Positions 23,734-32,309 of a DNA stretch of 64,000 nucleotides are shown piece after piece (the stretch's first letter is position 1; each line of letters opens with the position of its first letter). Source of the DNA: Sphingomonadales bacterium. Its GTDB lineage: Bacteria > Pseudomonadota > Alphaproteobacteria > Sphingomonadales > Sphingomonadaceae. Location of the stretch: the NCBI GenBank assembly GCA_027483465.1, contig JAIXUQ010000031.1, positions 102,543 through 166,542 on the forward strand, read 5' to 3'. The position numbers and the translations under genes are program-made. A model generated the notes under the pieces. The model was not told where the DNA came from. It saw only the letters and a list, made by a program, of their open reading frames with translations, and made no database searches.

Positions 23734-25692
23734 TCAGCCGCCAAACCCTGCTTGCCGGGGGCGTTGCCGGGTGGCGCTGGCGACCCGCGCCGGGCCGCCA
23801 TGGCCGGCCGGCAGCGCGCGGCCGGGCGGCACCACCCCATCGTGATAGCCGTGGCAGGTCTCGCAACTGTCCCCGGCCTTGGCGATGTTGGCCAGCAGCG
23901 CCTTGGCCGGCGCGCCATGGCATTCCCGGCAGTTCGCTACCCCAGGGATGTTCACATCGGTGGCGGCCCGGGATTTCATGATGCCGGTGTGGCAGGCCAC
24001 GCAGGCGGCTTCGCCGGTCTTGCCGTCATAACTCTGGTGCTTGCCGTGCGGAAACCGCCCCTGCGGCAGATAATGATCATTGATCGTCACCGGGGCGATG
24101 GCAAAGCGGCGGGTGATATCGGCCGCGCCGGTGTCGCTGATCACATGGCAATCGGTGCACAGACCCTTGCCAGTGAAGACCCCCACCACGGCGGCCTTTG
24201 CCCGTCCCTGGGCATCGCCGATCGAGGCCAGCTGCAATTGCCGGGCTTCCAGTTCGACCATGCGGCCCGGTGGGCGGCGTTCAAAGGCGATGCGCTGCAC
24301 GCCGGCGCGCGGCGCCACCGCCTGGCTCAGATAGAAATCGCGGATGATGCCGGCCACCTGCGCGGGCTTGCCGTGGGGCAAGGTGCGCAGCGTGTCACCG
24401 TCGCGGGCAAAGGCCAGATCATGGCAGGCACCGCAATTGGCCTCCATGTCGATCGGCTTGAAGCGCAGCTTGTCGGCATCGGGCACATGGCAATAGGCGC
24501 AGGGCAGGCTGCCGTCGCTGGCCCGTTTCAGTCCCTGTTTCTGGGCCATGTTGGCCACGGCGTTGGTGGCCGATTGGTGGATGTCGTGCGGGTAGATCAG
24601 GCCGGAGCGTTCGCGCGCGCCGGCCAGCGCCGTGCGCGCAAACACCGGTTGGTCAAGCGATGGCGTGGCCACCAGCGTGGCGCGGAAATCCGGATGCCTG
24701 GCCCAGCCCGGCACATCGGCCACCGCCGTATCGGGCAGCCGCCCCTTCAAGCCGCCATGGCAATCGGTGCAAAATTGTTCGGCCACGGTCAGCACCGTGG
24801 CTTCGCCTTCATGCTCTTTGTGGCAACTGGTGCAGCGGCCGGCCGGCAGGTTGAAGGCGCTATGCGCGGCCGCCATCACGCCGGTTTCCGGCTGCCGGCC
24901 CCGGGTCAGCCGCGCCGGGGCGGCATGATCGGGCAGGGCGGATTTGGTGTGGCAGGCCTCGCAGGCGCTGTCGGTCACGCTCACGAAGGCCTGGGTGTGG
25001 CAGGCGCCGCAATTGTTGGACAGGCTGGCATGGGCATTGGAAAGGGCGCCGGTTGACCAGACTTCGTCGGGCGCAAAGCCACCGCCGGCGGCCGGCCGCG
25101 CCGTGGGCGCATGCAGACGGCCATCGCCAAAGGCCTGGCCTGGTGTGACGGGGCGGGCGGCTTCGGCCAACATGGCTTTCGGCAGGATGGCACGGCTTTC
25201 GCCGATGAAATGCAGCAGCGGGATCAGGAACAGGCCGATGAGCACGACCAGCGCGCCCGCCCAGGCCAGCCGCCGCCGGGTCGGCATGGCGCCGGCCAGC
25301 GAGAAGATGGAGACTTCCTGCCCCGCATCGGCCGTTTCGATCGGCGGGATCACCCGTTCGGCCGTGATCGCCACCGCGCCGTCCTCGCCCGCGCTCAGCG
25401 ACAGGCGGAACGGGCCGATATCCACCGTTGGGGCGTCCCCAAGATCAAGATCGGCGCGGGTGACGAACTTGCCGCCCACCTCCACCGGCACGCCGCCGGT
25501 GGTCTCGATGCTCACCCGGTTGGCGGCAATGCGCACCAGCCGGGCGTGGCGCAGCATCACCGCCAGATCAGGCAGCTGGATGTCGCAATCGGTGCCGCGC
25601 CCGATGCTGATTTCGGCCTGCACCAGGGTGCGCGTGCGGATGATGTCACCGCCGTCGGCGCGCTTGGTCAACTGGCGGATGATGAAGCTCAT
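23734..25692 (-). CDS. FHA-domain membrane-anchored decaheme cytochrome c
   Basis: 652 residues from the ATG at 25692 (GAGGCGGG upstream). The cytoplasmic N-terminus has an FHA-like domain (about 25-100: SIGRGTDCDIQL with the conserved Gly-Arg, then MLRHARL with the conserved His). One transmembrane helix follows at about 142-162. The periplasmic part contains ten CxxCH haem sites: 228-232, 244-248, 287-291, 308-312, 398-402, 420-424 and four more towards the C-terminus (CTDCH, CVACH, CRECH, CETCH). FHA domains bind phosphothreonine, and fusion to a multihaem cytochrome is a combination I do not recognise from any named protein. It is the last gene of a three-gene redox operon and should accept electrons from, or donate them to, the membrane cytochrome b encoded just upstream. 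Confidence 0.88.
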   Translation of the reverse strand: MSFIIRQLTKRADGGDIIRTRTLVQAEISIGRGTDCDIQLPDLAVMLRHARLVRIAANRVSIETTGGVPVEVGGKFVTRADLDLGDAPTVDIGPFRLSLSAGEDGAVAITAERVIPPIETADAGQEVSIFSLAGAMPTRRRLAWAGALVVLIGLFLIPLLHFIGESRAILPKAMLAEAARPVTPGQAFGDGRLHAPTARPAAGGGFAPDEVWSTGALSNAHASLSNNCGACHTQAFVSVTDSACEACHTKSALPDHAAPARLTRGRQPETGVMAAAHSAFNLPAGRCTSCHKEHEGEATVLTVAEQFCTDCHGGLKGRLPDTAVADVPGWARHPDFRATLVATPSLDQPVFARTALAGARERSGLIYPHDIHQSATNAVANMAQKQGLKRASDGSLPCAYCHVPDADKLRFKPIDMEANCGACHDLAFARDGDTLRTLPHGKPAQVAGIIRDFYLSQAVAPRAGVQRIAFERRPPGRMVELEARQLQLASIGDAQGRAKAAVVGVFTGKGLCTDCHVISDTGAADITRRFAIAPVTINDHYLPQGRFPHGKHQSYDGKTGEAACVACHTGIMKSRAATDVNIPGVANCRECHGAPAKALLANIAKAGDSCETCHGYHDGVVPPGRALPAGHGGPARVASATRQRPRQAGFGG

Positions 25693-25699
25693 GCCCGCC

Positions 25700-26605
25700 T
25701 CACCAATAGAGGAACACGGAGATGATGTGGGCAAACAGCGCCGCCAGCAGCGCCACCGTCACCGGCACATGGATATAGAGCCACAGTTCCAGCTGGGCCT
25801 TCATGCGGATATGGCGTCTGGTCTGGGCTAGCGCCGCCTCCTTGCGTTCCAGCAGGAACTGGATCTGTTGCAAGCGTTCATCGCTGCGGCCGCTGCGCAT
25901 GCCGGCCATCACCTTTTCGGAAATGGCGGCCAGCGCCAGCGCGTTGCCATCACTGGTATAATTGCCCGACAGGCGCTGCCCCAGCGATCCGGCGATGCGG
26001 CACTGCTCAAGGCTCATCCGCACCAGCGCGGCATCATCGGCGCCCAGCGGCTGGGCGGCGAGATCCATCTGCCGGTCGAGCGTGCGGATGGCCTCCAGCA
26101 TCTGCTGCTGGGTCACCTCGCCGCGATTGGCCGAAAGCCGTTCCGGCACCGTGGCATAAAGGCTGATGCCCCACAGGCCCGAAAGGATGACGATCATCAT
26201 CAGCGCCCAGGCAAGCGTGTGGACATTCCAGCCGAGCTGGAACCCGGTGTGCAGCGTGCCGATCACGATCAGCGACAGCCCCAGATACACATGCGCGCTG
26301 GTCCAGCCCTTCAGGCTGAAGGGCCTGGCGCCGATCACCCGCTTGCGCACCCCCAGCAAAGACAGCCAGACGATCATGCCGGCACCGATGCTGCCCAGCG
26401 TGTAGCCCAGCCAGGTGCCCCCGTTGTGACGCGGGGTGGGATCGGTGAGCATGTAGGCGAGCAAGGCCACCAGGCTGATGATGCCGGCCACCTTGGCCCA
26501 GCGCGCCCGCCTGTGGTTCAGAAAGCCTTCGTGCGCCGTGTCCCGCGGGGCGCGGGTGACGGCCTTCCCCGTCATCGCCTTGCGGGTGGGTGCCGTGCTG
26601 GCCAT
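25700..26605 (-). CDS. Membrane b-type cytochrome, probable bis-His dihaem
   Basis: 301 residues from the ATG at 26605, overlapping the stop of the Fe-S gene (ATGA) and preceded by GGAGGG. It has about five transmembrane helices (near 38-54, 64-85, 103-121, 127-150, 275-300). Two helices each hold a pair of His 14 residues apart: His105/His119 and His279/His293. A further His129 lies at the start of helix four. This is the pattern of four-helix b cytochromes that carry two haems across a membrane. A roughly 120-residue hydrophilic, partly coiled loop separates the last two helices. I infer that it links the cytoplasmic Fe-S flavoprotein to the periplasmic decaheme protein. No named family is assigned. 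Confidence 0.75.
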   Translation of the reverse strand: MASTAPTRKAMTGKAVTRAPRDTAHEGFLNHRRARWAKVAGIISLVALLAYMLTDPTPRHNGGTWLGYTLGSIGAGMIVWLSLLGVRKRVIGARPFSLKGWTSAHVYLGLSLIVIGTLHTGFQLGWNVHTLAWALMMIVILSGLWGISLYATVPERLSANRGEVTQQQMLEAIRTLDRQMDLAAQPLGADDAALVRMSLEQCRIAGSLGQRLSGNYTSDGNALALAAISEKVMAGMRSGRSDERLQQIQFLLERKEAALAQTRRHIRMKAQLELWLYIHVPVTVALLAALFAHIISVFLYW

Positions 26606-29148
26606 CACTTGCCCTCCCGCGCCATCAGCGCGACCGACAGGAATTGTTCGGGGGAGACACGGATGGCGGCCCCGGTGGGGCAGGCGCGCACGCAGGCCGG
26701 GCCGCCTTCCTGGCCCGAACACATGTCGCACTTGATCGCCTTCTTGGCCTTTTCGGCATAGGCGGGATCTGCCTTCTTGGCCCATTTGTGGCTGGGTTCG
26801 CCCGGGCCGGGGCCGCTGCCAAACAGGAACCAGCTCAGCAGCCAAGGCTTTTTCGGCGGCACCTTGTCCATGCGGATCACGCCATAGGGGCAGTTGCGCT
26901 GGCAATTGCCACAGCCAATGCAGGTGTCGTCGATATAGACTTCACCGGTGGGGCCGCGGTGGATGGCGTTGGGCGGGCAATCGGCCATGCAGTGCGGATG
27001 TTCGCAGTGGCGGCAACTGGTTGGCACGTGCAGATGGGCATAGGTGCGCCCGGCCTCGCGATCCAGCCGCGACAGACCATCATGGGTGTCGGCACAGGCC
27101 TTCTCGCAATTGTCGCAACCCACGCACAATTTCTCGTCGATCAGCAGCACGTCGGTGGCTTCGCCCACGCCCTGCTCCACCAGGAAATTGGCCACCCCGG
27201 TGTACATGTCCACCACGCTGGAAAAACTGTCCTTTTTGGATTCGATGAAATTGTTGAGCCGGGTGCGGTTGGCCATCTCGCCGCGCAGCTTGTCGAGCAA
27301 TTGCGGCTGGGCGGCGAGCAGGGCGCGGAACGGTTCACCGGCCAGGCGGATCACGTCGCTCTTCACCGCTGCGCGCACCGTTGCCGTGCGCGGGCCGCCA
27401 TCGATCACGCCCATTTCGCCAACGAAACTGCCGGCCGGCACATAATTCAGGAACACGGGCTTGCCGCCGATCGATTTCTCCACCACCATCGATCCCGAAC
27501 GGATGATGAAGATATCATCGCCCTGTTCGCCCTCGCGGATGATGGCCTGGCCGGCGCGCACGGTTTCCACCTTGGCAGCGGCGATCACATCCACCAGATC
27601 GGCCGGCGCCAGGCCTGACTTGAAGATCTGCAACAGGCTGCGCTCGGTGGTGATGCGGGTGATCTCGCGCGCTGCCGACGGCACCTGGCTCATCAGTTTC
27701 AGCGCGGCATTGCGGCTGATCTCCACCAGGATGCAATCGGCCCCAGCGCGCACCGTGGCCCCGCGCCGCCGGCCGGAGATCAGGCCCACTTCGCCAAAAA
27801 TGGTGCCGGCATTGATTGGCACGGTGATCGAGGGATCGCTGGGGTTCACCTCCACCAGCACCTGGCCATCGGCGATGCCGAACAGCGAAGATCCGGGGGC
27901 GTTGCGTTCGAATATCACATCGCCGGCGCGATAGAGCTTCACGCTGGAATCCAGCATGAACTCGCGCATCTGCAGGGCCGACATGCCGGTGAGGATGGAC
28001 ACACGGGTGCGCAGATATTCCAGCCAGTCTGCCACGCTGCGGCCGCCCCCTGGGCCTTTGGGCAGGGCGGCGAACTTGGCTTCCAGGATCGGTTCGTCCG
28101 CCGGCTTCAGATCAAGATTGCCGTTGATGAACTCCACCACGTCGTGGCCCTGGTTCATGCAATGCTTGATCAGCGGGTAACCGGCCAGTGCGCCCACCAC
28201 ATAGATGCCGGGCGCGGTCGATTCGAAGGTGGCCGACAGTTTCGGAAAGGCCAACCGGTCGTTGGAGGCAAATTCCACCCCGCAACCTTCGACAAAGCCG
28301 CGCGGCGGCGCCGATCCCATGCGGGCGATGATCCGGTCACAGCGGGCGCGCACCTCGCCATCGCGGGTATCGAGCGTGATGAAGCCGGGTTCGATCTCCT
28401 TCGTGGTCGTCTCGGTCATGATGCTGATGCGGCCGGCGTCGCGGGCGGCAAACAGCGCCTTCACATTGGCATCCTTGGCGTTGGCAAAATCCGCCGAGCG
28501 GTTGACCAGGGTCACCGTGTTGTGCTGGGCCGGATCGGCGCACAGGCCCAGCGCATTCTCGATGCCGGCATCGCCGCCGCCGATCACGAAAATATGCTCG
28601 TCGGTATACTCGGTGGGATCATCCAGCTGATATTGCACATGGGGCAGGTTGCCGCCGGGGCAGGCCATCAGATTGGGGTTGCCCTGGGTGCCGATGGCCA
28701 GGATCACCGTATCGGCGATGATCTCCTCGCCGCCCGCCAGGGTCAGCCGATAGGGCGGGGCAAGGCGCTGGATTTCCTTGGTTTCGGTGCTGCCATCGCG
28801 CTTGCGGCTGACAATCTTCATCACCGATCCTTCGATCGGCGCACCGGTGCCCACGATGGCCTTCACCTCGGCCTTGTACTTCACGTTCACCTTGGCGGCG
28901 GCGGTCTGGTCATTCCATGTGCCCAGCACCACCTCGCGCTTGCCGGCATCGAAATCCAGCGGGGAGCGCAGGATCAGCTGCGATGGCGTTGCCATCACAT
29001 GCTTGCCCTTTTGATATTTGTAGATCGTATCCGATAGATGGTCGGTCTTTTCCAGCAGCACATGGGAAAGGCCGAGCCGGGCCGCATGCGCCGCCGCCGA
29101 CAGGCCGGCCGGGCCCGATCCAACGATGGCGATGCGATAGGCAGTCAC
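26605..29148 (-). CDS. Fusion of FAD/NAD(P) oxidoreductase, two cNMP-binding domains and four [4Fe-4S] clusters
   Basis: 847 residues from the GTG at 29148, which has GGGGGGAA nine bases upstream and puts the dinucleotide fold at once (YRIAIVGSGPAGLSAAA). Domains in order: a thioredoxin-reductase-like FAD/NAD(P) module (1-345; second nucleotide motif VIGGGDAGIENA near 188-200); two cyclic-nucleotide-binding domains (about 400-500 and 520-620) whose cassettes FGEVGLISGRRRGATV and VGEMGVIDGGPRTATV keep the Glu and Arg that hold the ligand; then a DmsB/HycB-like ferredoxin region (670-830) with Cys sets CVGCDNCEKAC, CRHCEHPHCMADC, CIGCGNCQRNC and CDMC-x8-CVRAC, enough for four [4Fe-4S] clusters. 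It lacks the redox-active CxxC of thioredoxin reductase. Probably it moves electrons between NAD(P)H and the membrane cytochrome, gated by a cyclic nucleotide. First gene of the operon. Confidence 0.88.
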   Translation of the reverse strand: MTAYRIAIVGSGPAGLSAAAHAARLGLSHVLLEKTDHLSDTIYKYQKGKHVMATPSQLILRSPLDFDAGKREVVLGTWNDQTAAAKVNVKYKAEVKAIVGTGAPIEGSVMKIVSRKRDGSTETKEIQRLAPPYRLTLAGGEEIIADTVILAIGTQGNPNLMACPGGNLPHVQYQLDDPTEYTDEHIFVIGGGDAGIENALGLCADPAQHNTVTLVNRSADFANAKDANVKALFAARDAGRISIMTETTTKEIEPGFITLDTRDGEVRARCDRIIARMGSAPPRGFVEGCGVEFASNDRLAFPKLSATFESTAPGIYVVGALAGYPLIKHCMNQGHDVVEFINGNLDLKPADEPILEAKFAALPKGPGGGRSVADWLEYLRTRVSILTGMSALQMREFMLDSSVKLYRAGDVIFERNAPGSSLFGIADGQVLVEVNPSDPSITVPINAGTIFGEVGLISGRRRGATVRAGADCILVEISRNAALKLMSQVPSAAREITRITTERSLLQIFKSGLAPADLVDVIAAAKVETVRAGQAIIREGEQGDDIFIIRSGSMVVEKSIGGKPVFLNYVPAGSFVGEMGVIDGGPRTATVRAAVKSDVIRLAGEPFRALLAAQPQLLDKLRGEMANRTRLNNFIESKKDSFSSVVDMYTGVANFLVEQGVGEATDVLLIDEKLCVGCDNCEKACADTHDGLSRLDREAGRTYAHLHVPTSCRHCEHPHCMADCPPNAIHRGPTGEVYIDDTCIGCGNCQRNCPYGVIRMDKVPPKKPWLLSWFLFGSGPGPGEPSHKWAKKADPAYAEKAKKAIKCDMCSGQEGGPACVRACPTGAAIRVSPEQFLSVALMAREGK

Positions 29149-29320
29149 GCTGGCTGTTCCCCCCGGTCCAGACCGTCCAACACAGGCAATCCGTCGCATC
29201 CCCCCGGATGCCCACCTGCTGTCTTGCGATAAATCCTAGCATCTTGATACGCATCGGCTAGACCAAGAATTGCAGGCCTGTGCTTTTTTCCGCTGCCGGC
29301 CTGCGGGAGTTCGCCCTGCC
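29149..29320. promoter_or_regulatory. Divergent promoter region of the redox operon and ccm genes, with FNR-like sequence
   Basis: 172 bases between two divergent operons. TTGAT-ACGC-ATCGG at 29244-29257 matches the FNR/FixK consensus TTGAT-N4-ATCAA at 8 of 10 positions, placed 64-77 bases before ccmF and about 96 bases before the oxidoreductase start. A GCATCC-CCCC-GGATGC hairpin lies at 29196-29211. Either could serve regulation in response to oxygen or redox state. Only the sequences are certain. Confidence 0.35.
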
Positions 29321-31306
29321 ATGCTTGCCGAAATCGGCCATTTCGCCCTGATCCTTGCGCTGCTGGTTGCCGCAGCCCAGGCTGTGCTGCCGATGCTGGG
29401 TGCGGCGCGCGGCGATGCGGCGCTGATGGCGTTCGGGCGCAGCGCCGCAGCGTGCCAGGCCGTGCTGATCGCCATTGCTTTTGCCAGCCTGATGACCCTG
29501 TTTGGCCAGGCCGATTTTTCGGTCGCCCTGGTGGCCAATCACAGCGCCCTCAGCCAGCCCTTGCCCTATCGGCTGGCGGCCACCTGGGGCAATCACGAAG
29601 GCTCGATGCTGCTGTGGGTGCTGGTGCTGGCGCTTTATGGGGCGGGCATCGCGCGCTTTGGTGACAATCTTCGCACCACCTTGCAGGCCCGTGTGCTCAG
29701 CGTGCAGGCGATGATCTCGGTGGCGTTCCTTGCCTTTGCCCTGTTCACCTCCAACCCTTTTGCCCGCCTGTCGCCGGCGCCGCTTGATGGGGCGGAGCTG
29801 AACCCGCTGCTGCAGGATCCCGGCCTCGTCTTTCACCCGCCGCTGCTGTATCTGGGTTATGTCGGCTTTTCGATTACCTTCAGCTTTGCGGTTGCCGCCC
29901 TGCTGGACGGCCGCGCCGATCCGGCCTGGGCGCGCTGGATGCGCCCCTGGGTTCTGGCCGCCTGGGTGCCGCTCACCTGTGGCATCACGCTCGGCAGTTT
30001 CTGGGCCTATTATGAACTGGGCTGGGGCGGCTGGTGGTTCTGGGATCCGGTGGAAAATGCCAGCTTCATGCCGTGGCTGCTGGGTACTGCCCTGCTCCAC
30101 AGCGCCATAGTCACCGAAAAGCGCGGCAGCCTGGCCGGATGGACCATCCTGCTCGCCATCCTGGCCTTTTCCCTCAGCCTGATCGGCACCTTCCTTGTCC
30201 GCTCCGGCATTCTCACCTCGGTCCATGCCTTTGCGGTTGATCCCGAACGCGGCGTGTTCATCCTGGCGATGATCGTGGGTGCCACCGGCACCGCGCTGGC
30301 GCTGTTTGCAGCGCGGGCGCCCCAGATGAAATCGGGCGCGCTGTTCGGCAGCATCAGCCGCGAGGCCGGGCTCACCGTCAACAATCTGCTGTTGATGGCG
30401 CTCACGGCTGTGGTGTTCCTGGGCACCTTCTATCCGGTGATCATGGAGGCGGTGGCCCCGGCCAACAAGATCTCGGTAGGCCCGCCCTATTACAATCTGG
30501 TCTTCGTGCCGCTGTCGGTGCCGCTGCTGCTGCTGGTCACGGCCGGGCCGATGCTGGCCTGGAAGCGCGATGATCTGGCCACCCTTGCCCGCAAATTGCT
30601 GTGGCCGGCGGTGGTCACGGCCGCCCTGCTGGCCGGACTGGTGCTGGCGCTGGGCTGGCAGCAGGTGGTGGCCGCGCTGGGCCTGGCGCTGGGTGCCTGG
30701 CTGGTGCTGGGCGCCGGGCTGGTGCTGGCGCGGCGCTGGTGGTCGCCAAACGGCTTTTCGCTGCGGCTGGTGCGGACCACGCCGGCCGCCACCATCGGCC
30801 TGGCGCTTGCCCATGCCGGCATCGGCTTCACCACGGCCGGCATCGCGGCGATGACCAGCTTTGCCGCCGAACATATCCTGGTGATGCGGCCGGGCGAGAC
30901 GACCAGCGCCGGGCCGCTGAAGCTGACCATGCTGGGCGCCGAGGAGGTGGACGGTGCCAATTATCGCGCCCTGCGCGCCCGTTTTGCCGTGCGCCAGAAC
31001 GGCAGCGAACGCATCCTGGTTTCGGAGCGCCGCTTTTATGACAACAGCCGCAACCAGACGACCGAAGCCGGCATCGGGGTTTCGCTGCTGGGCAATCAAT
31101 ATGTCGCGATTGGCGATGTCCAGTCCGATGCCAAAGGGCAGGGGCTGGTGGTGCGGCTTTACTGGCACCCGCTGGTGGGCTGGATCTGGTTTGGCGGCCT
31201 GCTGATGGCGCTGGGCGGTGCGGCCAGCCTATCGGATCGCCGCTTCCGCATTGGCGCGCCGCAAAGCCGGGCCCCTCTTGCGCCCGCTCTGGTTCCGGCC
31301 GAATAA
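29321..31306 (+). CDS. ccmF: Cytochrome c haem lyase subunit CcmF
   Basis: 661 residues from the ATG at 29321. This is a polytopic inner-membrane protein with the tryptophan-rich haem-handling motif GWGGWWFWDPVENAS, the TWGNHEGSMLLW segment and the typical periplasmic His residues. CcmF joins CcmH and CcmI to attach haem to CxxCH sites of apocytochromes. It leads a ccmF-G-H-I run. ccmA-B-C-D-E are not in the window and must be elsewhere. The gene is divergent from the decaheme operon, whose products would need this machinery. Confidence 0.96.
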   Translation: MLAEIGHFALILALLVAAAQAVLPMLGAARGDAALMAFGRSAAACQAVLIAIAFASLMTLFGQADFSVALVANHSALSQPLPYRLAATWGNHEGSMLLWVLVLALYGAGIARFGDNLRTTLQARVLSVQAMISVAFLAFALFTSNPFARLSPAPLDGAELNPLLQDPGLVFHPPLLYLGYVGFSITFSFAVAALLDGRADPAWARWMRPWVLAAWVPLTCGITLGSFWAYYELGWGGWWFWDPVENASFMPWLLGTALLHSAIVTEKRGSLAGWTILLAILAFSLSLIGTFLVRSGILTSVHAFAVDPERGVFILAMIVGATGTALALFAARAPQMKSGALFGSISREAGLTVNNLLLMALTAVVFLGTFYPVIMEAVAPANKISVGPPYYNLVFVPLSVPLLLLVTAGPMLAWKRDDLATLARKLLWPAVVTAALLAGLVLALGWQQVVAALGLALGAWLVLGAGLVLARRWWSPNGFSLRLVRTTPAATIGLALAHAGIGFTTAGIAAMTSFAAEHILVMRPGETTSAGPLKLTMLGAEEVDGANYRALRARFAVRQNGSERILVSERRFYDNSRNQTTEAGIGVSLLGNQYVAIGDVQSDAKGQGLVVRLYWHPLVGWIWFGGLLMALGGAASLSDRRFRIGAPQSRAPLAPALVPAE

Positions 31307-31313
31307 GCCCGCC

Positions 31314-31841
31314 ATGAAGCGCCTGCTCTTCATCTTGCCGATCATCGCCTTTGTCGGCCTCGCCGGCTTTCTGGGCTATGGCCTCACCCAGGATCCCAAG
31401 GCGCTGCCCAGCCAGCTGATCGACCGGCCGCTGCCCGCATTTGCCCTGCCCGGCATCGATGGACCGGTTCTGGCCAGCGCCACGTTCAAGGGCGAACCTC
31501 GCCTGCTCAACGTGTGGGCCAGCTGGTGTGCCGCCTGCCCGCAGGAGCACCCGGTGCTGGAACGCATCGCGCAGGAAGGCTTTCCCGTCTATGGCATCGC
31601 CTGGAAGGACAAGCCGGAGGACAGCCGCGCCTTCCTTGCCCGCTTCGGCAATCCCTATGCCGGCCTTGGCATGGACCAGTCGGGCCGCACCGCCATCGAT
31701 CTGGGCGTGACGGGTGCGCCGGAAACCTTCGTGGTGGACAAGAAGGGCAGGGTCCGTTTCAAGCAGATCGGCCCGATCAGCCCGGAGCAATGGGAAGGCG
31801 AGATCAAGCCGCTGATGCTGCAATTGCGGGCCGAGGCATGA
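31314..31841 (+). CDS. ccmG: Thiol:disulfide oxidoreductase CcmG/DsbE
   Basis: 175 residues with an N-terminal membrane anchor and a periplasmic thioredoxin fold. The active site is WCAAC in NVWASWCAACPQEHP; later GVTGAPETFVVD gives the cis-Pro loop. It reduces the CxxCH cysteines of apocytochromes c before haem attachment. It starts 7 bases after ccmF and its stop overlaps the ccmH start (ATGA). WCAAC differs slightly from the common WCxxC variants but is within the family range. Confidence 0.94.
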   Translation: MKRLLFILPIIAFVGLAGFLGYGLTQDPKALPSQLIDRPLPAFALPGIDGPVLASATFKGEPRLLNVWASWCAACPQEHPVLERIAQEGFPVYGIAWKDKPEDSRAFLARFGNPYAGLGMDQSGRTAIDLGVTGAPETFVVDKKGRVRFKQIGPISPEQWEGEIKPLMLQLRAEA

Positions 31842-32296
31842 CGCGCCTGCTGCTGGCCCTGATGCTGGCCCCGATGCTGGCGATTGCCGCGCCGGCCGCC
31901 GCCGTGCTGCCCGATGAGATGCTGCCCGATCCGGCGCAGGAGCACCGCGCCCGCGCCATCAGCAAGGATTTGCGCTGCGTTGTCTGTCAGAACCAGTCGA
32001 TTGACGACAGCGATGCCCCGCTGGCGCGCGATCTGCGCCTGCTGGTGCGCGAACAGATCGCCAAGGGCAAATCCGATGCCGAGGTGCGCGATTATGTCGT
32101 TGCCCGCTATGGCAATTTCGTGCTGCTGAAGCCCCCGGTGGAAGGTGACACGCTGCTGCTGTGGGCGGGGCCGTTCGCGGTGCTGATCCTGGGCGCCATT
32201 GGTATCGCCCTGTGGCAGCGCCGCAAGCCGGCGACCAGCAGTGCCGACGCCCCCCTTTCCGAAGCCGAACGCGCCGAGCTGGATCGGCTGCGCTGA
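31838..32296 (+). CDS. ccmH: Cytochrome c maturation protein CcmH (CcmL-type)
   Basis: 152 residues. It has a signal peptide, the reductant motif LRCVVCQNQSIDDSDA, and one C-terminal transmembrane helix followed by a charged tail. CcmH works with CcmG and CcmF on the apocytochrome haem-binding cysteines. In this lineage ccmH and ccmI are separate genes, unlike the fused E. coli CcmH. It overlaps ccmG by 4 bases, and ccmI follows after 13 bases. Confidence 0.94.
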   Translation: MTRLLLALMLAPMLAIAAPAAAVLPDEMLPDPAQEHRARAISKDLRCVVCQNQSIDDSDAPLARDLRLLVREQIAKGKSDAEVRDYVVARYGNFVLLKPPVEGDTLLLWAGPFAVLILGAIGIALWQRRKPATSSADAPLSEAERAELDRLR

Positions 32297-32309
32297 AACC
32301 GGACCCTGC

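Noticed and set aside
26605..29148. Calling the flavoprotein a thioredoxin reductase
   Set aside because: The dinucleotide folds are similar, but the redox-active CxxC between them is absent, and the extra cNMP and Fe-S domains point to another role.
29258..31168. Open frame of about 636 codons antisense to ccmF
   Set aside because: His/Gln/Arg-rich low-information sequence; CcmF motifs on the other strand are unmistakable.
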